Origin: Cylindrotheca closterium
Taxonomy: Eukaryota; Bacillariophyta; Bacillariophyceae; Bacillariales; Bacillariaceae
NCBI GenBank assembly: GCA_933822405.4
Contig: CAKOGP040000291.1
Location: 3,698-67,697, forward strand
Length of the DNA stretch: 64,000 nucleotides
Direction of reading: 5' to 3'
In this document: positions 1-10,098 of the stretch, in pieces
Layout of the letters: each line of letters begins with the position of its first letter
Numbering within the stretch: position 1 is the stretch's first letter
Program-made: the position numbers and the translations under genes
Notes under the pieces: generated by a model
Databases searched by the model: none
Told to the model about the DNA's origin: nothing
Seen by the model: only the letters and a program-made list of their open reading frames with translations

Positions 1-4
1 CATA

Positions 5-1786
5 ATGACCAACAACGAAGACCTATTGGGCCTAAATGCCTCTGCCTGTTTTCACTACATGGGTCAATCGGATGTTTCACGAAGCATCACTGCAGTAGCG
101 GTGGATTCTTCCATTCAGGACATTGCGCCGGAAACCTTTTCGAGTTGTACCCATTTAACGCAAGTTGACATTTACGGTCACAATTTAAAGACGATAGGCG
201 GGTCGTCCTTCAAGAAGTGCCAATCGATGAAAACGATTCTTTTCCCGGACTCGGTGGAACGAATTGAAGAACGAGCCTTTTCGGCGTGTGTGTCCCTCAC
301 TCAGATTGGATCGTATCCACCCAAGAATACCACTACTATTATTCATACATCATCATCTGCTGACGACCAAGACCGAACCAAGAAGATTCCACACACCAAC
401 CCGGCGCTTCCATCCAATCTAAAGTTCTTGGGCCCCGCTGCCTTTCACTATTGCAAGTCGTTGACTTCCATTTCGATTCCTTCAACAGTCGAAACGATAC
501 GAGAGTATACCTTCTTTTATTGTGAAGCTCTTGTCGACCTAACCCTGAAGGAAGGATTGAAAGTGATTGAGGAGCGAGCTTTCCAAGGTTGCATATCGTT
601 GCAAAATGTCGCAATACCTACCAGTGTGGAGAAGATTGGAAAGTATGCCTTTTTCTATTGTTTGAGATTGACCGAAGCGACGCTTCCTAAGAAATTGACG
701 GACATCAAGGCAAGATCCTTTCACGATTGCAAAGCTTTGAAGTTTATGAAGATGCAACATACCGCGATTCAATCCATTGAGGCGAATGGTTTCTACTTTT
801 GCGAAGCCTTGTTGTATGTCGATTTCCCACCAACCTTGCAACGAATTCATCGCTCTGCCTTTGAATCCTGCAAGTCGCTCAAATCAGTGGCGTTTCCACC
901 ATCCCTCACGGCGATTGAACAAGGTTCCTTCCGTGGCTGCCGCTCGTTGATAGCCGTGGAACTGTGCAACGGCCTAGAGTGGATACTCTCCAAGGCCTTT
1001 GCGGATTGCGAATCGTTACGAATGATTGTCCTCCCCGCACACTCGTCGGATCGAGCAGGGGAATACGCCAAGAATGCGTTCTCGGGCTGTTCCATGTTGG
1101 AAGGTCGTTGCTTTGGTGGGGACCTCCTCACGTCTTTGACTCATCGATTTGACAAGCTCCCAATTCACAAACTCTGCTACAATGCTGGGAGTACTGCTTT
1201 GACTGTTGAGGACCTTGCGACTTGTGTGACGCAGCATGTAGTAAACCAGCCAGAGCAGGATGGTGCCTGTGTCGATTCCTTTGGCATGACACCCTTGCAC
1301 ATTTTGGGGGTTTCCGCAAAACCCAGAGAAGATTTCTTTCTTGAATTGACAAATCTGCTGCCCATCGATACGCTGACGCAAAACGACAAATATGGAAATA
1401 GGCCAGTGGATTACTTGTGCCAGAACGAGGCACCCAACACGGCCAACCTCATTCAAATGGTACTCCAGCGTACCATGTTGGATCGAATGAATCACTGGGG
1501 ATTGGTCCAATGGAGGGAGGATCTCTCTCAAGCCATACGGTCGATTACCTCTGCAAGCAATGCAAGGGCAAAGGTAGCATTCTTGAGTTGGGTGGAATCC
1601 AAACTGGCACAATACGAACGTCTCGAGGTACTGTCTCTGTTGGAACTCACTCTTTGGAAGATCGCAGTCACTATGGCACATTCTCAAGAAGCAATAAGTT
1701 TTCCGGCAGAAATATTGGATCGATATTCCTGCCGGATACGATGTGGAGCAGAGACAATCATTCCGAATGTTTCTGAGTTCCTTTAG
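5..1786 (+). CDS. BspA-like leucine-rich-repeat protein with ankyrin-like C-terminus
   Basis: The 593-residue reading frame opens at the ATG four bases from the window edge, so an upstream exon cannot be excluded. Residues about 35-370 are repeated units of about 23 residues with the pattern C-x-SL-x-x-[IV]-x-[IL]-P-x-[ST]-[VL]-x-x-I-x-x-x-[AS]-F, which is the LRR_5/BspA-like type that is greatly expanded in diatoms. Residues about 420-480 (TPLHILG, NKYGNRPVDYLC-like segments) resemble ankyrin repeats. The last 100 residues carry a family tail (HWGL-x-x-W, LELTLWK, CGAETIIPNVSEFL) shared with the minus-strand gene at 18130-19728, showing the two are paralogs. No signal peptide or membrane segment is evident. 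The family is thought to act in protein-protein recognition, but its substrate is unknown. Confidence 0.88.
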   Translation: MTNNEDLLGLNASACFHYMGQSDVSRSITAVAVDSSIQDIAPETFSSCTHLTQVDIYGHNLKTIGGSSFKKCQSMKTILFPDSVERIEERAFSACVSLTQIGSYPPKNTTTIIHTSSSADDQDRTKKIPHTNPALPSNLKFLGPAAFHYCKSLTSISIPSTVETIREYTFFYCEALVDLTLKEGLKVIEERAFQGCISLQNVAIPTSVEKIGKYAFFYCLRLTEATLPKKLTDIKARSFHDCKALKFMKMQHTAIQSIEANGFYFCEALLYVDFPPTLQRIHRSAFESCKSLKSVAFPPSLTAIEQGSFRGCRSLIAVELCNGLEWILSKAFADCESLRMIVLPAHSSDRAGEYAKNAFSGCSMLEGRCFGGDLLTSLTHRFDKLPIHKLCYNAGSTALTVEDLATCVTQHVVNQPEQDGACVDSFGMTPLHILGVSAKPREDFFLELTNLLPIDTLTQNDKYGNRPVDYLCQNEAPNTANLIQMVLQRTMLDRMNHWGLVQWREDLSQAIRSITSASNARAKVAFLSWVESKLAQYERLEVLSLLELTLWKIAVTMAHSQEAISFPAEILDRYSCRIRCGAETIIPNVSEFL

Positions 1787-1975
1787 AACTTGACGAAACA
1801 CTTTGAAAGACTTGGTATGACCAATTATAGGGTAGTTGTACTACAATACAAATGTTTTTTAAAATTATAAATATGATACAACTCGCATGGTATGTTTGGT
1901 CACTGGTGCAGGGGAAAAACTAGCTATTGCCAGATGTACCTACTGTCAATTGTTTTTCGTCTTGGCGTTTCAATC

Positions 1976-3540
1976 CTATTGCACCTCGCCAGTCCAATCG
2001 ACGCGCTTCAGAAACGTTTCATCGGCAGACCTCGTCTCCATCTCTGCAGTCGAAGAATGGTTGTCTTCTCCTTCTGATGCCCCTAGTGCAGCCTGTTGCT
2101 TCTTGCTATTCTGATGAGGTTGTCCTTCATTTTGCATTGCTACAAAGGCATTCTTGGCATCGCCAATCATATCCTCCCCAAGAACAAAGGTATAACTATT
2201 CCGACAGGCCTTCTCCAATTCCTCCACATCAAAATACGCCATGTCATGAGGATTTTCGACGCTTTCTCGTCTCGTGCTCAAATCCAATTCTTTGGCATCG
2301 TCAATGTTCCGATCTTTCTCAGCGCCCGCCCTCTTATCACTGCTAGTAGGTTGATCAACAGCAAGCTTGCGACGACTACTGTGCGCAGACAATGCTTTCG
2401 AGGCATATGGATTGGAAGAAAAGGTACCAATATTGGACGATCCAAATGATTTGACTCCCATCAGACAAAGGAAAGAGTGGAAGATAGGCTCGCAATGGAC
2501 CCTCCGTTGCCGCTCTTTAATCTTTGGACGAAAATAGCAGATCATGTTGAATGCACCTTGCAAAGGGAACATGAACTGTGCAATGACTGAAAACCAGAAG
2601 AAGCCAGCTGTTTTCACAATCTCCTCTTGCCAAAAGTAAAGGTCCATGACACGCAAGATTATCATCAATCCATATGGAAGGACACAGGAAAGAAAAAATA
2701 AGAGAGCCTGGATGCCAGTCTCTTTTGCAATCGTATTGCCCGTCTTGTTGGCATGATACCTGGCTTGCATTTTCTTTTGTTGCTGGAGCACCGTGTAATG
2801 GAGAGTAAAGGTGGCAATGACCTTCACAGTGGTCAATGCGTTCAATTCCACCAAGCCTCCTAAAAATACAAAGGCAGCCCGATGGGCATTGTCATGCTCA
2901 CAAGAGGCTACTCCGCCGTCATCGTCTCCATCGTATCGACAGCCAAATGGCGAGGGCGCCGCCCAGCAGTAGAGGAAGATATCGTGGGTAGAAAACATCT
3001 GAGTCGTTAGACCAACGGTGACGCCGATTATGGCGTAGACAAACGGTATAATGTGCAGCCAAGGTCCTATTCTGTGGGAAAACTGTCGTTCTGTCCAATT
3101 GGTACGAATACTACTGCAGTAGTACACCGCCAAGGAGCTACATTTTGAATGATTTGAATGATTTATGAGAGGATGGCCTAGTTGCTAATCACCAACATAT
3201 ATATTGTAAACACTTACGCATTGTATCCCATGCATACGACAAATAGAAACATAAAGGTAGCCCCCATTGCTTTGCAGCTTGTCTCATTCCCAAAGGCTCC
3301 GTAGACCCCAGTCTCTTCTGGAGCTGCCAAACCAGATATTATGGAACAGAAGGCCACCGATATGTTTGTCACAGAGATGAGAAACCATAATTGGGAATAG
3401 ACTTTTTGTAATCGACTCTTCTTGTCCACGTTGACAAGATGATACACAATCACCGAAGAGCATGCAATTGAGAAGATAGCCGGGATTTTGGTGCTCCAGA
3501 ATAATATCCTTTGTTGTTCTGGTGTGTAGATGGAAGTCAT
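1976..3540 (-). CDS. Seven-transmembrane GPCR-like protein, two exons
   Basis: I read two exons, 3540-3218 and 3137-1976, with an 80-bp intron at 3138-3217 (donor GTAAGT, acceptor TGTAG). The splice joins GC to C and keeps the frame, giving 494 residues. About seven hydrophobic segments are visible: three in exon 1 and its junction (ILFWSTKIPAIFS, LWFLISVTNISVAF, ATFMFLFVVCMGYNASLAV) and four in exon 2 (HIIPFVYAIIGV, FVFLGGLVELNALTTV, ALLFFLSCVLPYGLMII, FPLQGAFNMICYFRP). The FPLQG-x-FN-x-x-x-YFRP end of TM7 is typical of diatom cAMP/secretin-receptor-like proteins. A roughly 170-residue hydrophilic, Ser-rich tail follows and is probably cytoplasmic. A plasma-membrane signalling receptor is the likely role, with ligand unknown. 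Without the intron the frame stops after TM3. Confidence 0.85.
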
Positions 3541-4296
3541 TCTTCAGAAAGACTCAACGTTGCATGATCAAGCACTTGTTTTATATTCTTCTTGATACGT
3601 TGATGATGATGAGGCGGGTCATTATTATAGCATATTCAATAAAGAGATGCGGTCTCATGTAATAATCCTAATATTTTATATATATCACGGAAGACGCGGA
3701 CCGCACACATACCGGTACACGTACTATATATAGAGGAGAAGTTTGATATTCGCCGTTTGAAAATAACATGGATATGCGCGGAATATGCGCGGAGTTTCGC
3801 CAATTTATTGGAAAATATTAGGCACAACCATACACAGCACACAGTACACAGTCCCTTGTGTTTGATGGCGCGTAATCCCTCATTTTCAATAATATGTTTA
3901 CAGTATTGGCAGAACAAACCATTAGTGTGAAAGTATTCGGTGGATAAGATAGATTGTTTGCTGCATTATCCTCAGCCTTCTCCTTCGGTTCCTTCGAGTC
4001 TTGAGTTGGCCAAGCATGATGAAGATCTATTTTGGCCACACCATAAGGCCCAATACCATTCACTTCTTTGCCAACTTCAATGTATACGTGTTGCAACTGC
4101 TTTGACGACCATATCAACAAGTATTGGTCTGCGCCACTAGCAAGGAAGCGCAAATACAACCTCCCTGTAGATCCCTGTACAAGACGAAAGTAGGATACCA
4201 TAAGATGTGAACAGGACTGCCGGAAGTAGGAGCTTTCGATTTCACTTGCATGTCTCGAACAGCAGATAAGTCACCACTCGATCAAGTTGATCCTTT
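3541..4296. other. Intergenic region with weak unsupported ORFs
   Basis: This stretch separates the receptor-like gene from the nucleotidyltransferase-like gene. Two minus-strand open frames (3636-3917 and 3818-4201) have no recognisable domain and low-complexity start regions. The only structure I can support is a short match to the 3' end of the cytochrome b561 gene, listed separately. Confidence 0.55.
3961..4022 (-). pseudogene. Possible relic of a cytochrome b561 3' end
   Basis: On the minus strand this piece reads KEPKEKAEDNA, which closely matches the C-terminus of the b561 gene at 5720-7006 (EEPKEKDEDNA). At the DNA level about 32 bases around 3963-3996 differ from 5726-5758 at only a few positions, and a second short match (caagcatgat against caacatgat) follows at the expected side. 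The stop codon that ends the b561 protein is lost here. It may be the decayed end of a duplicated copy; the match is short and could be chance. Confidence 0.25.
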
Positions 4297-5502
4297 TTAT
4301 TCTAGACCTGCCTGTTCAAAAAAGTACACTGTATGATCATGTGGTTTCACCATTAGGTATCCATTCCGTTTCATAAATGCATCCAATTGGGACCGAAGAA
4401 ACGTTTTGTCGGTCGCTTCAGCGTTGGTAAAGTTTCCAAGCTCCATTATCACAGAGACATACGTCGGCGAAATCGACTTTTTCTGGATTGTAACATGGTA
4501 GATGAGGCTATACAAATGATTTTGATCGCACGGTACGTACACATCACGAAGTCTCCTGCGCTGATTCAGGATCTGGAGCTGCCATTTGCGATCCAGGTAG
4601 CTGTCTCCAACCCATCTCAAATTGAAATAGACCAATTTACCCGCGACTATCACCTGATTAGCGATCCTATATCTGCCAATCTCATAGGATTTTGACCACA
4701 ACTTGTAGGGCGTAATAGCATCAAGTACACGCTTTGCTTCATAATAGTCAGCCACAAGCAGATCAACCTCCAAATGTGCTGGGTCAATAACTGCGATCTC
4801 GTCCGGCATTTTCTCAAAATTGCGCAGCACCACGTATTTTGTTCCTGCAAACTCAAGAGCATCAAAAACCTGCCGTAGAGACTCAAATCTCCGTTGCTGA
4901 TATTCGAATGGAAGTTCGAGTGCCTCCATGTTCTCCTTCGTCTCTTGAATATTATCAGTAGCGTGAATCCCATGGCCGCCACCCATCATAGTCCTTAGTT
5001 CTTTTTTAAGGTCAAATACCGAAACGTTCACCAATCTTTTGCCTTTCGTAGAAGGTCTTTCCTCGTATTTCGGCTCATGGTCGATAAGGAAATACATGTT
5101 GAATGCAGTTGTTCCTCGAGAGTCCGCAACGGGAACTCGATAAAATTCTGCCAGAAACTTGAAACGCTCGGTTTGGTTATCAAACTTGGCATGCTGCACC
5201 ACCTTACGAATTTTCAAATTTGGCCAGCTCTCCATTGCTGAACGAATTTCTTGTTCTGAATAGTGCAATTTCCAATCAACCAAAAAATGTTGTTCCATTT
5301 CCAGATGTGAAAATTTGGTCAATCTCCTCCTTATTGCTGAACTTCTTTGTTCGCCTGAATGATATGGAGTCGTACTACCGGTACGTGATGTCTCTCGAGC
5401 CACGTGGTTGAACACATCAATGGAAATCAAAGTTGATAACAGCGTTATAGTGATCGCAAGCAGTATTAGTGGTACAAGACGTATAACATCATCTCCTCTC
5501 AT
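4297..5502 (-). CDS. Type II membrane protein with nucleotidyltransferase-like domain
   Basis: A 401-residue protein starts at the ATG at 5502. Residues about 8-29 form a single hydrophobic anchor after a short charged N-terminus, so a Golgi or ER type II topology is likely. The middle contains YVVLRNFEKMP (223-233) followed by HLEVDLLV (243-250) and YFNLRWVGD about 40 residues later. This order (LRN-x-x-x-LP, then an acidic x-D-hydrophobic strand) resembles the uncharacterised nucleotidyltransferase group found with capsule and glycan genes, although the first acidic residue is Glu rather than Asp. A role in modifying glycans in the secretory pathway is my inference. No introns are needed. 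The N-terminal 200 residues are not recognisable. Confidence 0.75.
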   Translation of the reverse strand: MRGDDVIRLVPLILLAITITLLSTLISIDVFNHVARETSRTGSTTPYHSGEQRSSAIRRRLTKFSHLEMEQHFLVDWKLHYSEQEIRSAMESWPNLKIRKVVQHAKFDNQTERFKFLAEFYRVPVADSRGTTAFNMYFLIDHEPKYEERPSTKGKRLVNVSVFDLKKELRTMMGGGHGIHATDNIQETKENMEALELPFEYQQRRFESLRQVFDALEFAGTKYVVLRNFEKMPDEIAVIDPAHLEVDLLVADYYEAKRVLDAITPYKLWSKSYEIGRYRIANQVIVAGKLVYFNLRWVGDSYLDRKWQLQILNQRRRLRDVYVPCDQNHLYSLIYHVTIQKKSISPTYVSVIMELGNFTNAEATDKTFLRSQLDAFMKRNGYLMVKPHDHTVYFFEQAGLE

Positions 5503-5719
5503 GATGACATTCTTCTTCCAAAAATATATTGTGTGATATTGTCGCCCCGCAAAATTCGTACCATTTTTAAATATGTATTGGTCGACGTACGGACGCTACT
5601 TGGTAATGATACAGTCAGTAATGGTCCCATAGTATAGGTACCTGGTACGACAACCAAATAGTGTGATCGCATTCAATTTCTTCAGCACGTTGATCGTTTA
5701 AAAAATGAGATCTAAATTA

Positions 5720-7006
5720 TTATGCATTATCCTCGTCCTTCTCCTTTGGTTCCTCCGCCGGGGGAATCTTTCTCGTGCAACAAAATCCTCTCAAATCTTG
5801 TTTCGAGTCCGACTTCATGAACGCCAAGTTGCCCAACATGATCAACAAGCAGACGACAAAGGCGGATTGAAATCCGAGTCGATCATTTGGTCGAGGAATG
5901 ATCAAGGTCCCCAACACAATGACAATGAGCGAGCAAAAGAAACAAAACCATCCGGCACCCCGATGATAATGTTCCCACACAATGCGCGTTGTTGTTTTTG
6001 GGTGATCGGGTGAAATGTGCGGTCTGAAATAGGCATTGAGGGGTTGCAACCATCCCAGTGCCATGACAATCGATCCCACCAGTCCATGAACGAATCGAGT
6101 ATCCCGATCGGAAAAGACATCAAAATTGACCAGGGCAATGATCCAACCGACAGTCGCAACCAAAAGTCCCGTTGGTTGACAAATCCTATGAAACTTGAAC
6201 CAGGCACTGTTCGAAGACGGATGTAATTTAAAGTAACGAGCCACCAACATGCCATTGGGCAACAAAAGGCCCCATCCTATCAACATGCAACTTCCATGAA
6301 TCAATCGTAAATTGCGAAAGGAGGCCGGCGTCTCGGTCGTAAAGAGCTGCGATTGTTCTTCTGGCGTCAAGATATCCAAAATATTAGTCATTCCATAAAA
6401 TCGTTGACAGGGATCGGTAACGGATTCATCAAGAATGGGGATGGTCGAAATGGTCGTATTGGTGTGAATCGGATCTGCTAGCAAGGTTAATTCGGGAACC
6501 TTTAGGTCGTCTTCCAATTTGAGACTAGTCACTTGAGCCTTGACGACGGCACGGAGTCCCTCCTGTTGTCGGGTAAAGGCGACGTCGGTAGGATCCCCGC
6601 CATCGGGCTCACATTCCGTACAACCCAATGTTTGACTTCCGACCTGTCGTCCCAAAGTGACCATGGCTTGTCGACCGGCATCATCGAATCGCCATCCTCT
6701 GGCATATTCTTGACTGCCAACGTTTACCAGCATTTCAAAGGGCGATGAAAAACAAGAGTTAACGTCGACCAAGCAATGAACCGAATGAAGTTCTGGATTT
6801 TCCAACGAAAAGACGGTTGGATTGTCCAATAAGGTAGTGCGTTCAATGCAATAGGTATCCAAAACAAATCCTTCCGCGCAGATTTCATCACCGACTTGCA
6901 AATTGGCGATAGTCTGAGCATTGGCTGTAGCAGCAACAATAGCTAATAGTAGGAGAGTTGTCGTCGTCATAAAGTGCCTTGGGTGAAAGATTCTTGACGT
7001 TGTCAT
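5720..7006 (-). CDS. Cytochrome b561 domain membrane protein
   Basis: The 428-residue frame begins at 7006; a second ATG at 6970 starts a clean signal peptide (MTTTTLLLLAIVAATANA) and may be the real start. A Cys-containing luminal or extracellular domain covers residues about 31-200. The C-terminal part holds the b561 helices with the four conserved haem-type histidines: H237 (LIHGSCMLIGW), H273 (KFHRICQPTG), H307 (FVHGLVGSIVMALGW) and H346 or H348 (WEHYHRGAGW). Members of this family move electrons across membranes, typically from ascorbate or other donors to ferric or monodehydroascorbate acceptors. The acidic tail ends at EEPKEKDEDNA. A possible decayed copy of the 3' end lies at 3961-4022. 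Confidence 0.9.
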   Translation of the reverse strand: MTTSRIFHPRHFMTTTTLLLLAIVAATANAQTIANLQVGDEICAEGFVLDTYCIERTTLLDNPTVFSLENPELHSVHCLVDVNSCFSSPFEMLVNVGSQEYARGWRFDDAGRQAMVTLGRQVGSQTLGCTECEPDGGDPTDVAFTRQQEGLRAVVKAQVTSLKLEDDLKVPELTLLADPIHTNTTISTIPILDESVTDPCQRFYGMTNILDILTPEEQSQLFTTETPASFRNLRLIHGSCMLIGWGLLLPNGMLVARYFKLHPSSNSAWFKFHRICQPTGLLVATVGWIIALVNFDVFSDRDTRFVHGLVGSIVMALGWLQPLNAYFRPHISPDHPKTTTRIVWEHYHRGAGWFCFFCSLIVIVLGTLIIPRPNDRLGFQSAFVVCLLIMLGNLAFMKSDSKQDLRGFCCTRKIPPAEEPKEKDEDNA

Positions 7007-7746
7007 GATGATGATGTTGAAGATAAAGATATAGGAATTGATGTCTGAAAGAATGCCTGAAAATTCCTTTCTTGAAGCAAGCTAGATATTTTTGATGAGG
7101 AAAAAAAGCGTATATGATGTGGTTTGTTTTGCTTGGTGGTCACTGTATGCCTTTTGGTTTCGTCGATGACAAATAAAATGAAACTCTCAACATGCACTCT
7201 CAAAATGACTCCGTGATCATATCAAATATTGAATATGTTCTTGTATGGTTTTCTTCTCGGGCAATCTTTTTGAAATTGCTCACGCAGTCTTTATTCATGG
7301 AAGCCTACTCCAGTACCTGGTACCTCAGAAAGTATGACGTTCGTTGTGTATTTCTGGCGAGTACGCCAGCCAGTCCCTCGCTAGAATGCCGTTTGCCGCC
7401 ACAAAACCAAAAATTTCGAGCCTCCTGCCGGTCACGCAAGCCTAAGTGTGGGTGATAGACGCATGCAGAGGTCTTGGTTGAACAACTTACATTGGCTTTT
7501 TTTGAGAGGGATAACAAGTACCGGTGACGGGTCACCAATTCCGACAAGATATCTTTTCCTCACATCCTTTCGCCTTATTGTCTTGGAAGATTCTTCCTCA
7601 CCTGATGATTTCACATTGAGAACAGTAAACAACAATCACAACAACAATCACAACCACAAAACCAACACAATTAATCTGTCTGATTAGAGAGTCTCATACG
7701 GTATCAGCCATACAAGAGCAGAAAGAGGTTTTGTGAGGAGGTGAAC
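7007..7746. other. Divergent intergenic region
   Basis: This region lies between the divergently transcribed b561 gene and the coiled-coil gene, and so should hold both promoters. It contains a GTACC-rich patch near 7311-7324 and CAACAA/CAATCACAA runs at 7628-7670, probably the 5' untranslated region of the downstream gene. Short open frames here have no recognisable content. Confidence 0.55.
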
Positions 7747-9489
7747 ATGAATGGACATAATGATCCTTACGGTCAGAGTCACAGCAGTCAGAATGACAGG
7801 CAAAGGCACAATAGCGGTTCAGATCAGCAGGTAATAGATCTATCATCACCACCGTCACTTTTGAGGAGATCTCAGTCGGAATCGGCAGCTGCAGCAGCTC
7901 GTTACGGTCGACAGGCGCAGCACATCGTCGCCCAATATCAGCAGCAGCGAGGGGGTCCTCCGGATATCATTCATTATGTGGATGATAGTCCAGCCACAGC
8001 AGCAAGATCAGGAACACCACCTCGACCTCCAAGGTTAACGCCGGATCAGCGATCACAATCCATGTCCACACCCACCTCACGGTTGAACCGATATTCCTTT
8101 CCGGATCTTGCAGCTAGCTCTGCTGCAACACCGTCGCCGTCCAAGATACCGCCGCAGAACAGTTGGAGTCATCGCCCTTCCAGTACTCGATCGGCAGATC
8201 ACCTCATAAGGAGAACAGGATCAGCGGATACCTCCTCCTCCTCCTCGTATGTCATCAAGTTTCAAACACTGCGATTGGAACACGGCAAGCTGTTGGAATC
8301 CCATCAGGCGTTGCAACAAGACAACTTGACGTTGCAATCGCATTCCCAAGACTTGAAAACGAAAACGGTACAATTGGAAGCTCGATTGCTCGAAAGCATG
8401 CAAGCTCGATCCGCCCGAGAGCAAAAATTTCAAGACGAGATGAAGCGACAACGGGGCAGCATGCATTCTCTTTTTACCGAGCTAGCCGACAGCAAGCGAC
8501 AAGTGGAGCTCCTCAAACAGCAATTGCAAGAGACCGTCTCCAAATTGGCACTCCAACAAGCATTGACGGCCAACATTGCCTTTCAACAGGAACAAGAAGA
8601 ACTTGAATATCAAATGGAACTCGAACAAGCAAGAAAGCAGCAACAACACCTTGTTGGCGAGGGTGCCGCCGAAATGATGATTCCTGCATCTGAAAGTGGC
8701 GATTACTCGGAACATGACGACGCTCGATCCAACTATTCCAACAATACCCGAGATTCGGGGTTTTCCAGGTTGGGCAACTTTTTCAATCGCAGAAAAGTGC
8801 CTGCTGGTGGTAGTGGAGGACCGATGATGATGAATACGATTCATACTACGTCAACAGGGACAAGAACTCCATCATCGCCTGTTGTTCCATCGACGACATT
8901 GGAATTTGGACAATTTCAGAGTTATGAAGAATCCAAGAATGATCTCGTTGAACAGATCCACTATCATGGTGGCGGTGCGGACGTTCACAATCTGTTTGAC
9001 TTGGACACTACCACTACAGCTACTAGTACCGAAGATTCGTCCAACCATAATGGGCTCTCATCATCCACTTCGGAGGACTACCTCAAGACAGTTGCTACTA
9101 CGAAACCTCCACAACCACAAGTGGCTACTGCCACCAAACCACTCAGGAGGGGCAAACAGAAACAACCAGAAATGAATTATGGTCAAACGTCAGCAGGCAT
9201 GCCACCCGCAGCCCCCATGAGCCGTCTGGACCGAATTCGACAAAAGAGACGTAATTTGGAGAGCATGTTTCTAAAAAATGGAGCTGGTTCCGCTACTTCT
9301 GGTTTGACGGCCAACTCGAGCTTGTCATCAACCTCCTCCTCATCGAATGCATCATCGTCGATCATTATGGCGAGGGGTACCACCAACTTTCGGGCGAGAA
9401 GCAACAACAACAACAACAACAGCCCCAACCGAAACGTCGTGAACCGAAATGTGGTAAACTTGATGAATCATCGACGACATGATGACTGA
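7747..9489 (+). CDS. Ser-rich protein with central coiled coil, function unknown
   Basis: I choose the ATG at 7747; the frame extends six bases further to a GTG. The 580-residue product has a disordered Ser/Gln-rich N-terminus (many LSSPPS, SRLNRYSFP-type stretches that look like phosphorylation targets), then a strong coiled coil at residues about 166-302 with heptads such as LEHGKLLESHQALQQDN and ELADSKRQVELLKQQLQET. A Thr/Ser-rich region follows, then a short basic segment (MSRLDRIRQKRRNLESMFLKNG) and a poly-Asn run close to the C-terminus. There is no signal peptide or membrane helix. A scaffold or cytoskeleton-associated role is plausible, but I do not recognise the family. Confidence 0.85.
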   Translation: MNGHNDPYGQSHSSQNDRQRHNSGSDQQVIDLSSPPSLLRRSQSESAAAAARYGRQAQHIVAQYQQQRGGPPDIIHYVDDSPATAARSGTPPRPPRLTPDQRSQSMSTPTSRLNRYSFPDLAASSAATPSPSKIPPQNSWSHRPSSTRSADHLIRRTGSADTSSSSSYVIKFQTLRLEHGKLLESHQALQQDNLTLQSHSQDLKTKTVQLEARLLESMQARSAREQKFQDEMKRQRGSMHSLFTELADSKRQVELLKQQLQETVSKLALQQALTANIAFQQEQEELEYQMELEQARKQQQHLVGEGAAEMMIPASESGDYSEHDDARSNYSNNTRDSGFSRLGNFFNRRKVPAGGSGGPMMMNTIHTTSTGTRTPSSPVVPSTTLEFGQFQSYEESKNDLVEQIHYHGGGADVHNLFDLDTTTTATSTEDSSNHNGLSSSTSEDYLKTVATTKPPQPQVATATKPLRRGKQKQPEMNYGQTSAGMPPAAPMSRLDRIRQKRRNLESMFLKNGAGSATSGLTANSSLSSTSSSSNASSSIIMARGTTNFRARSNNNNNNSPNRNVVNRNVVNLMNHRRHDD

Positions 9490-10098
9490 TGAGCAATTTT
9501 TTTAAAAGTGTGAGAAACGGAACACACACTCTCTCATACATTTGAATGAGTGGAGGCGCACGTGCTACTGTACACTGTGATTGGATGTGATTTTGGGGAT
9601 TTTTGAATTGGGACAGACGAATGAATGAATCAATCATAGTATTAGGGATCAACAGGAATACATACCAGTTTGGTTGGATTCACTTCTTCATCAATATCTG
9701 ACATACCAAGTAAGAAAGCATGATATAGTAACAGGGTATTATAATGATGTAAAACGAATACAATGGTAGTTTTTAACTCTGTGTTCACTATGTGACACAT
9801 TGAACACAGTCGCTCGAAGCGTGATCCTGCAAGAAATGCACATTGATGGCGCTATATATACTACTACGAATACCACAAAGGGTACATGTTTAGCTTCTAC
9901 GTATGACATACAGGCGGGCGAGTTCTAAAATGAAAAAATACAAAAGATGCGAGCGTTTTACTATACATAGTAAAATTTTGACAGCATCATCGCATTGCCA
10001 AAACATAATATTACTTGCCTCGCACCGGTATAATAGTGACTCCAAAACGAACTTATAGCTTGAGTCATACAATAAGAAGAAGAGATTTTGCAGCAACA
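9490..10098. other. Intergenic region, no gene seen
   Basis: I see only the 3' flank of the coiled-coil gene and AT-rich sequence. A short imperfect repeat (GTGTTCACTATGTGACACATTGAACAC, 9781-9807, partly palindromic) is the only structure noted. Minus-strand frames near 9890-10143 are not protein-like. Confidence 0.5.

Noticed and set aside
1016..1801. 261-codon minus-strand frame opposite the first BspA-like gene
   Set aside because: It overlaps clear LRR and tail coding sequence and has no recognisable content.
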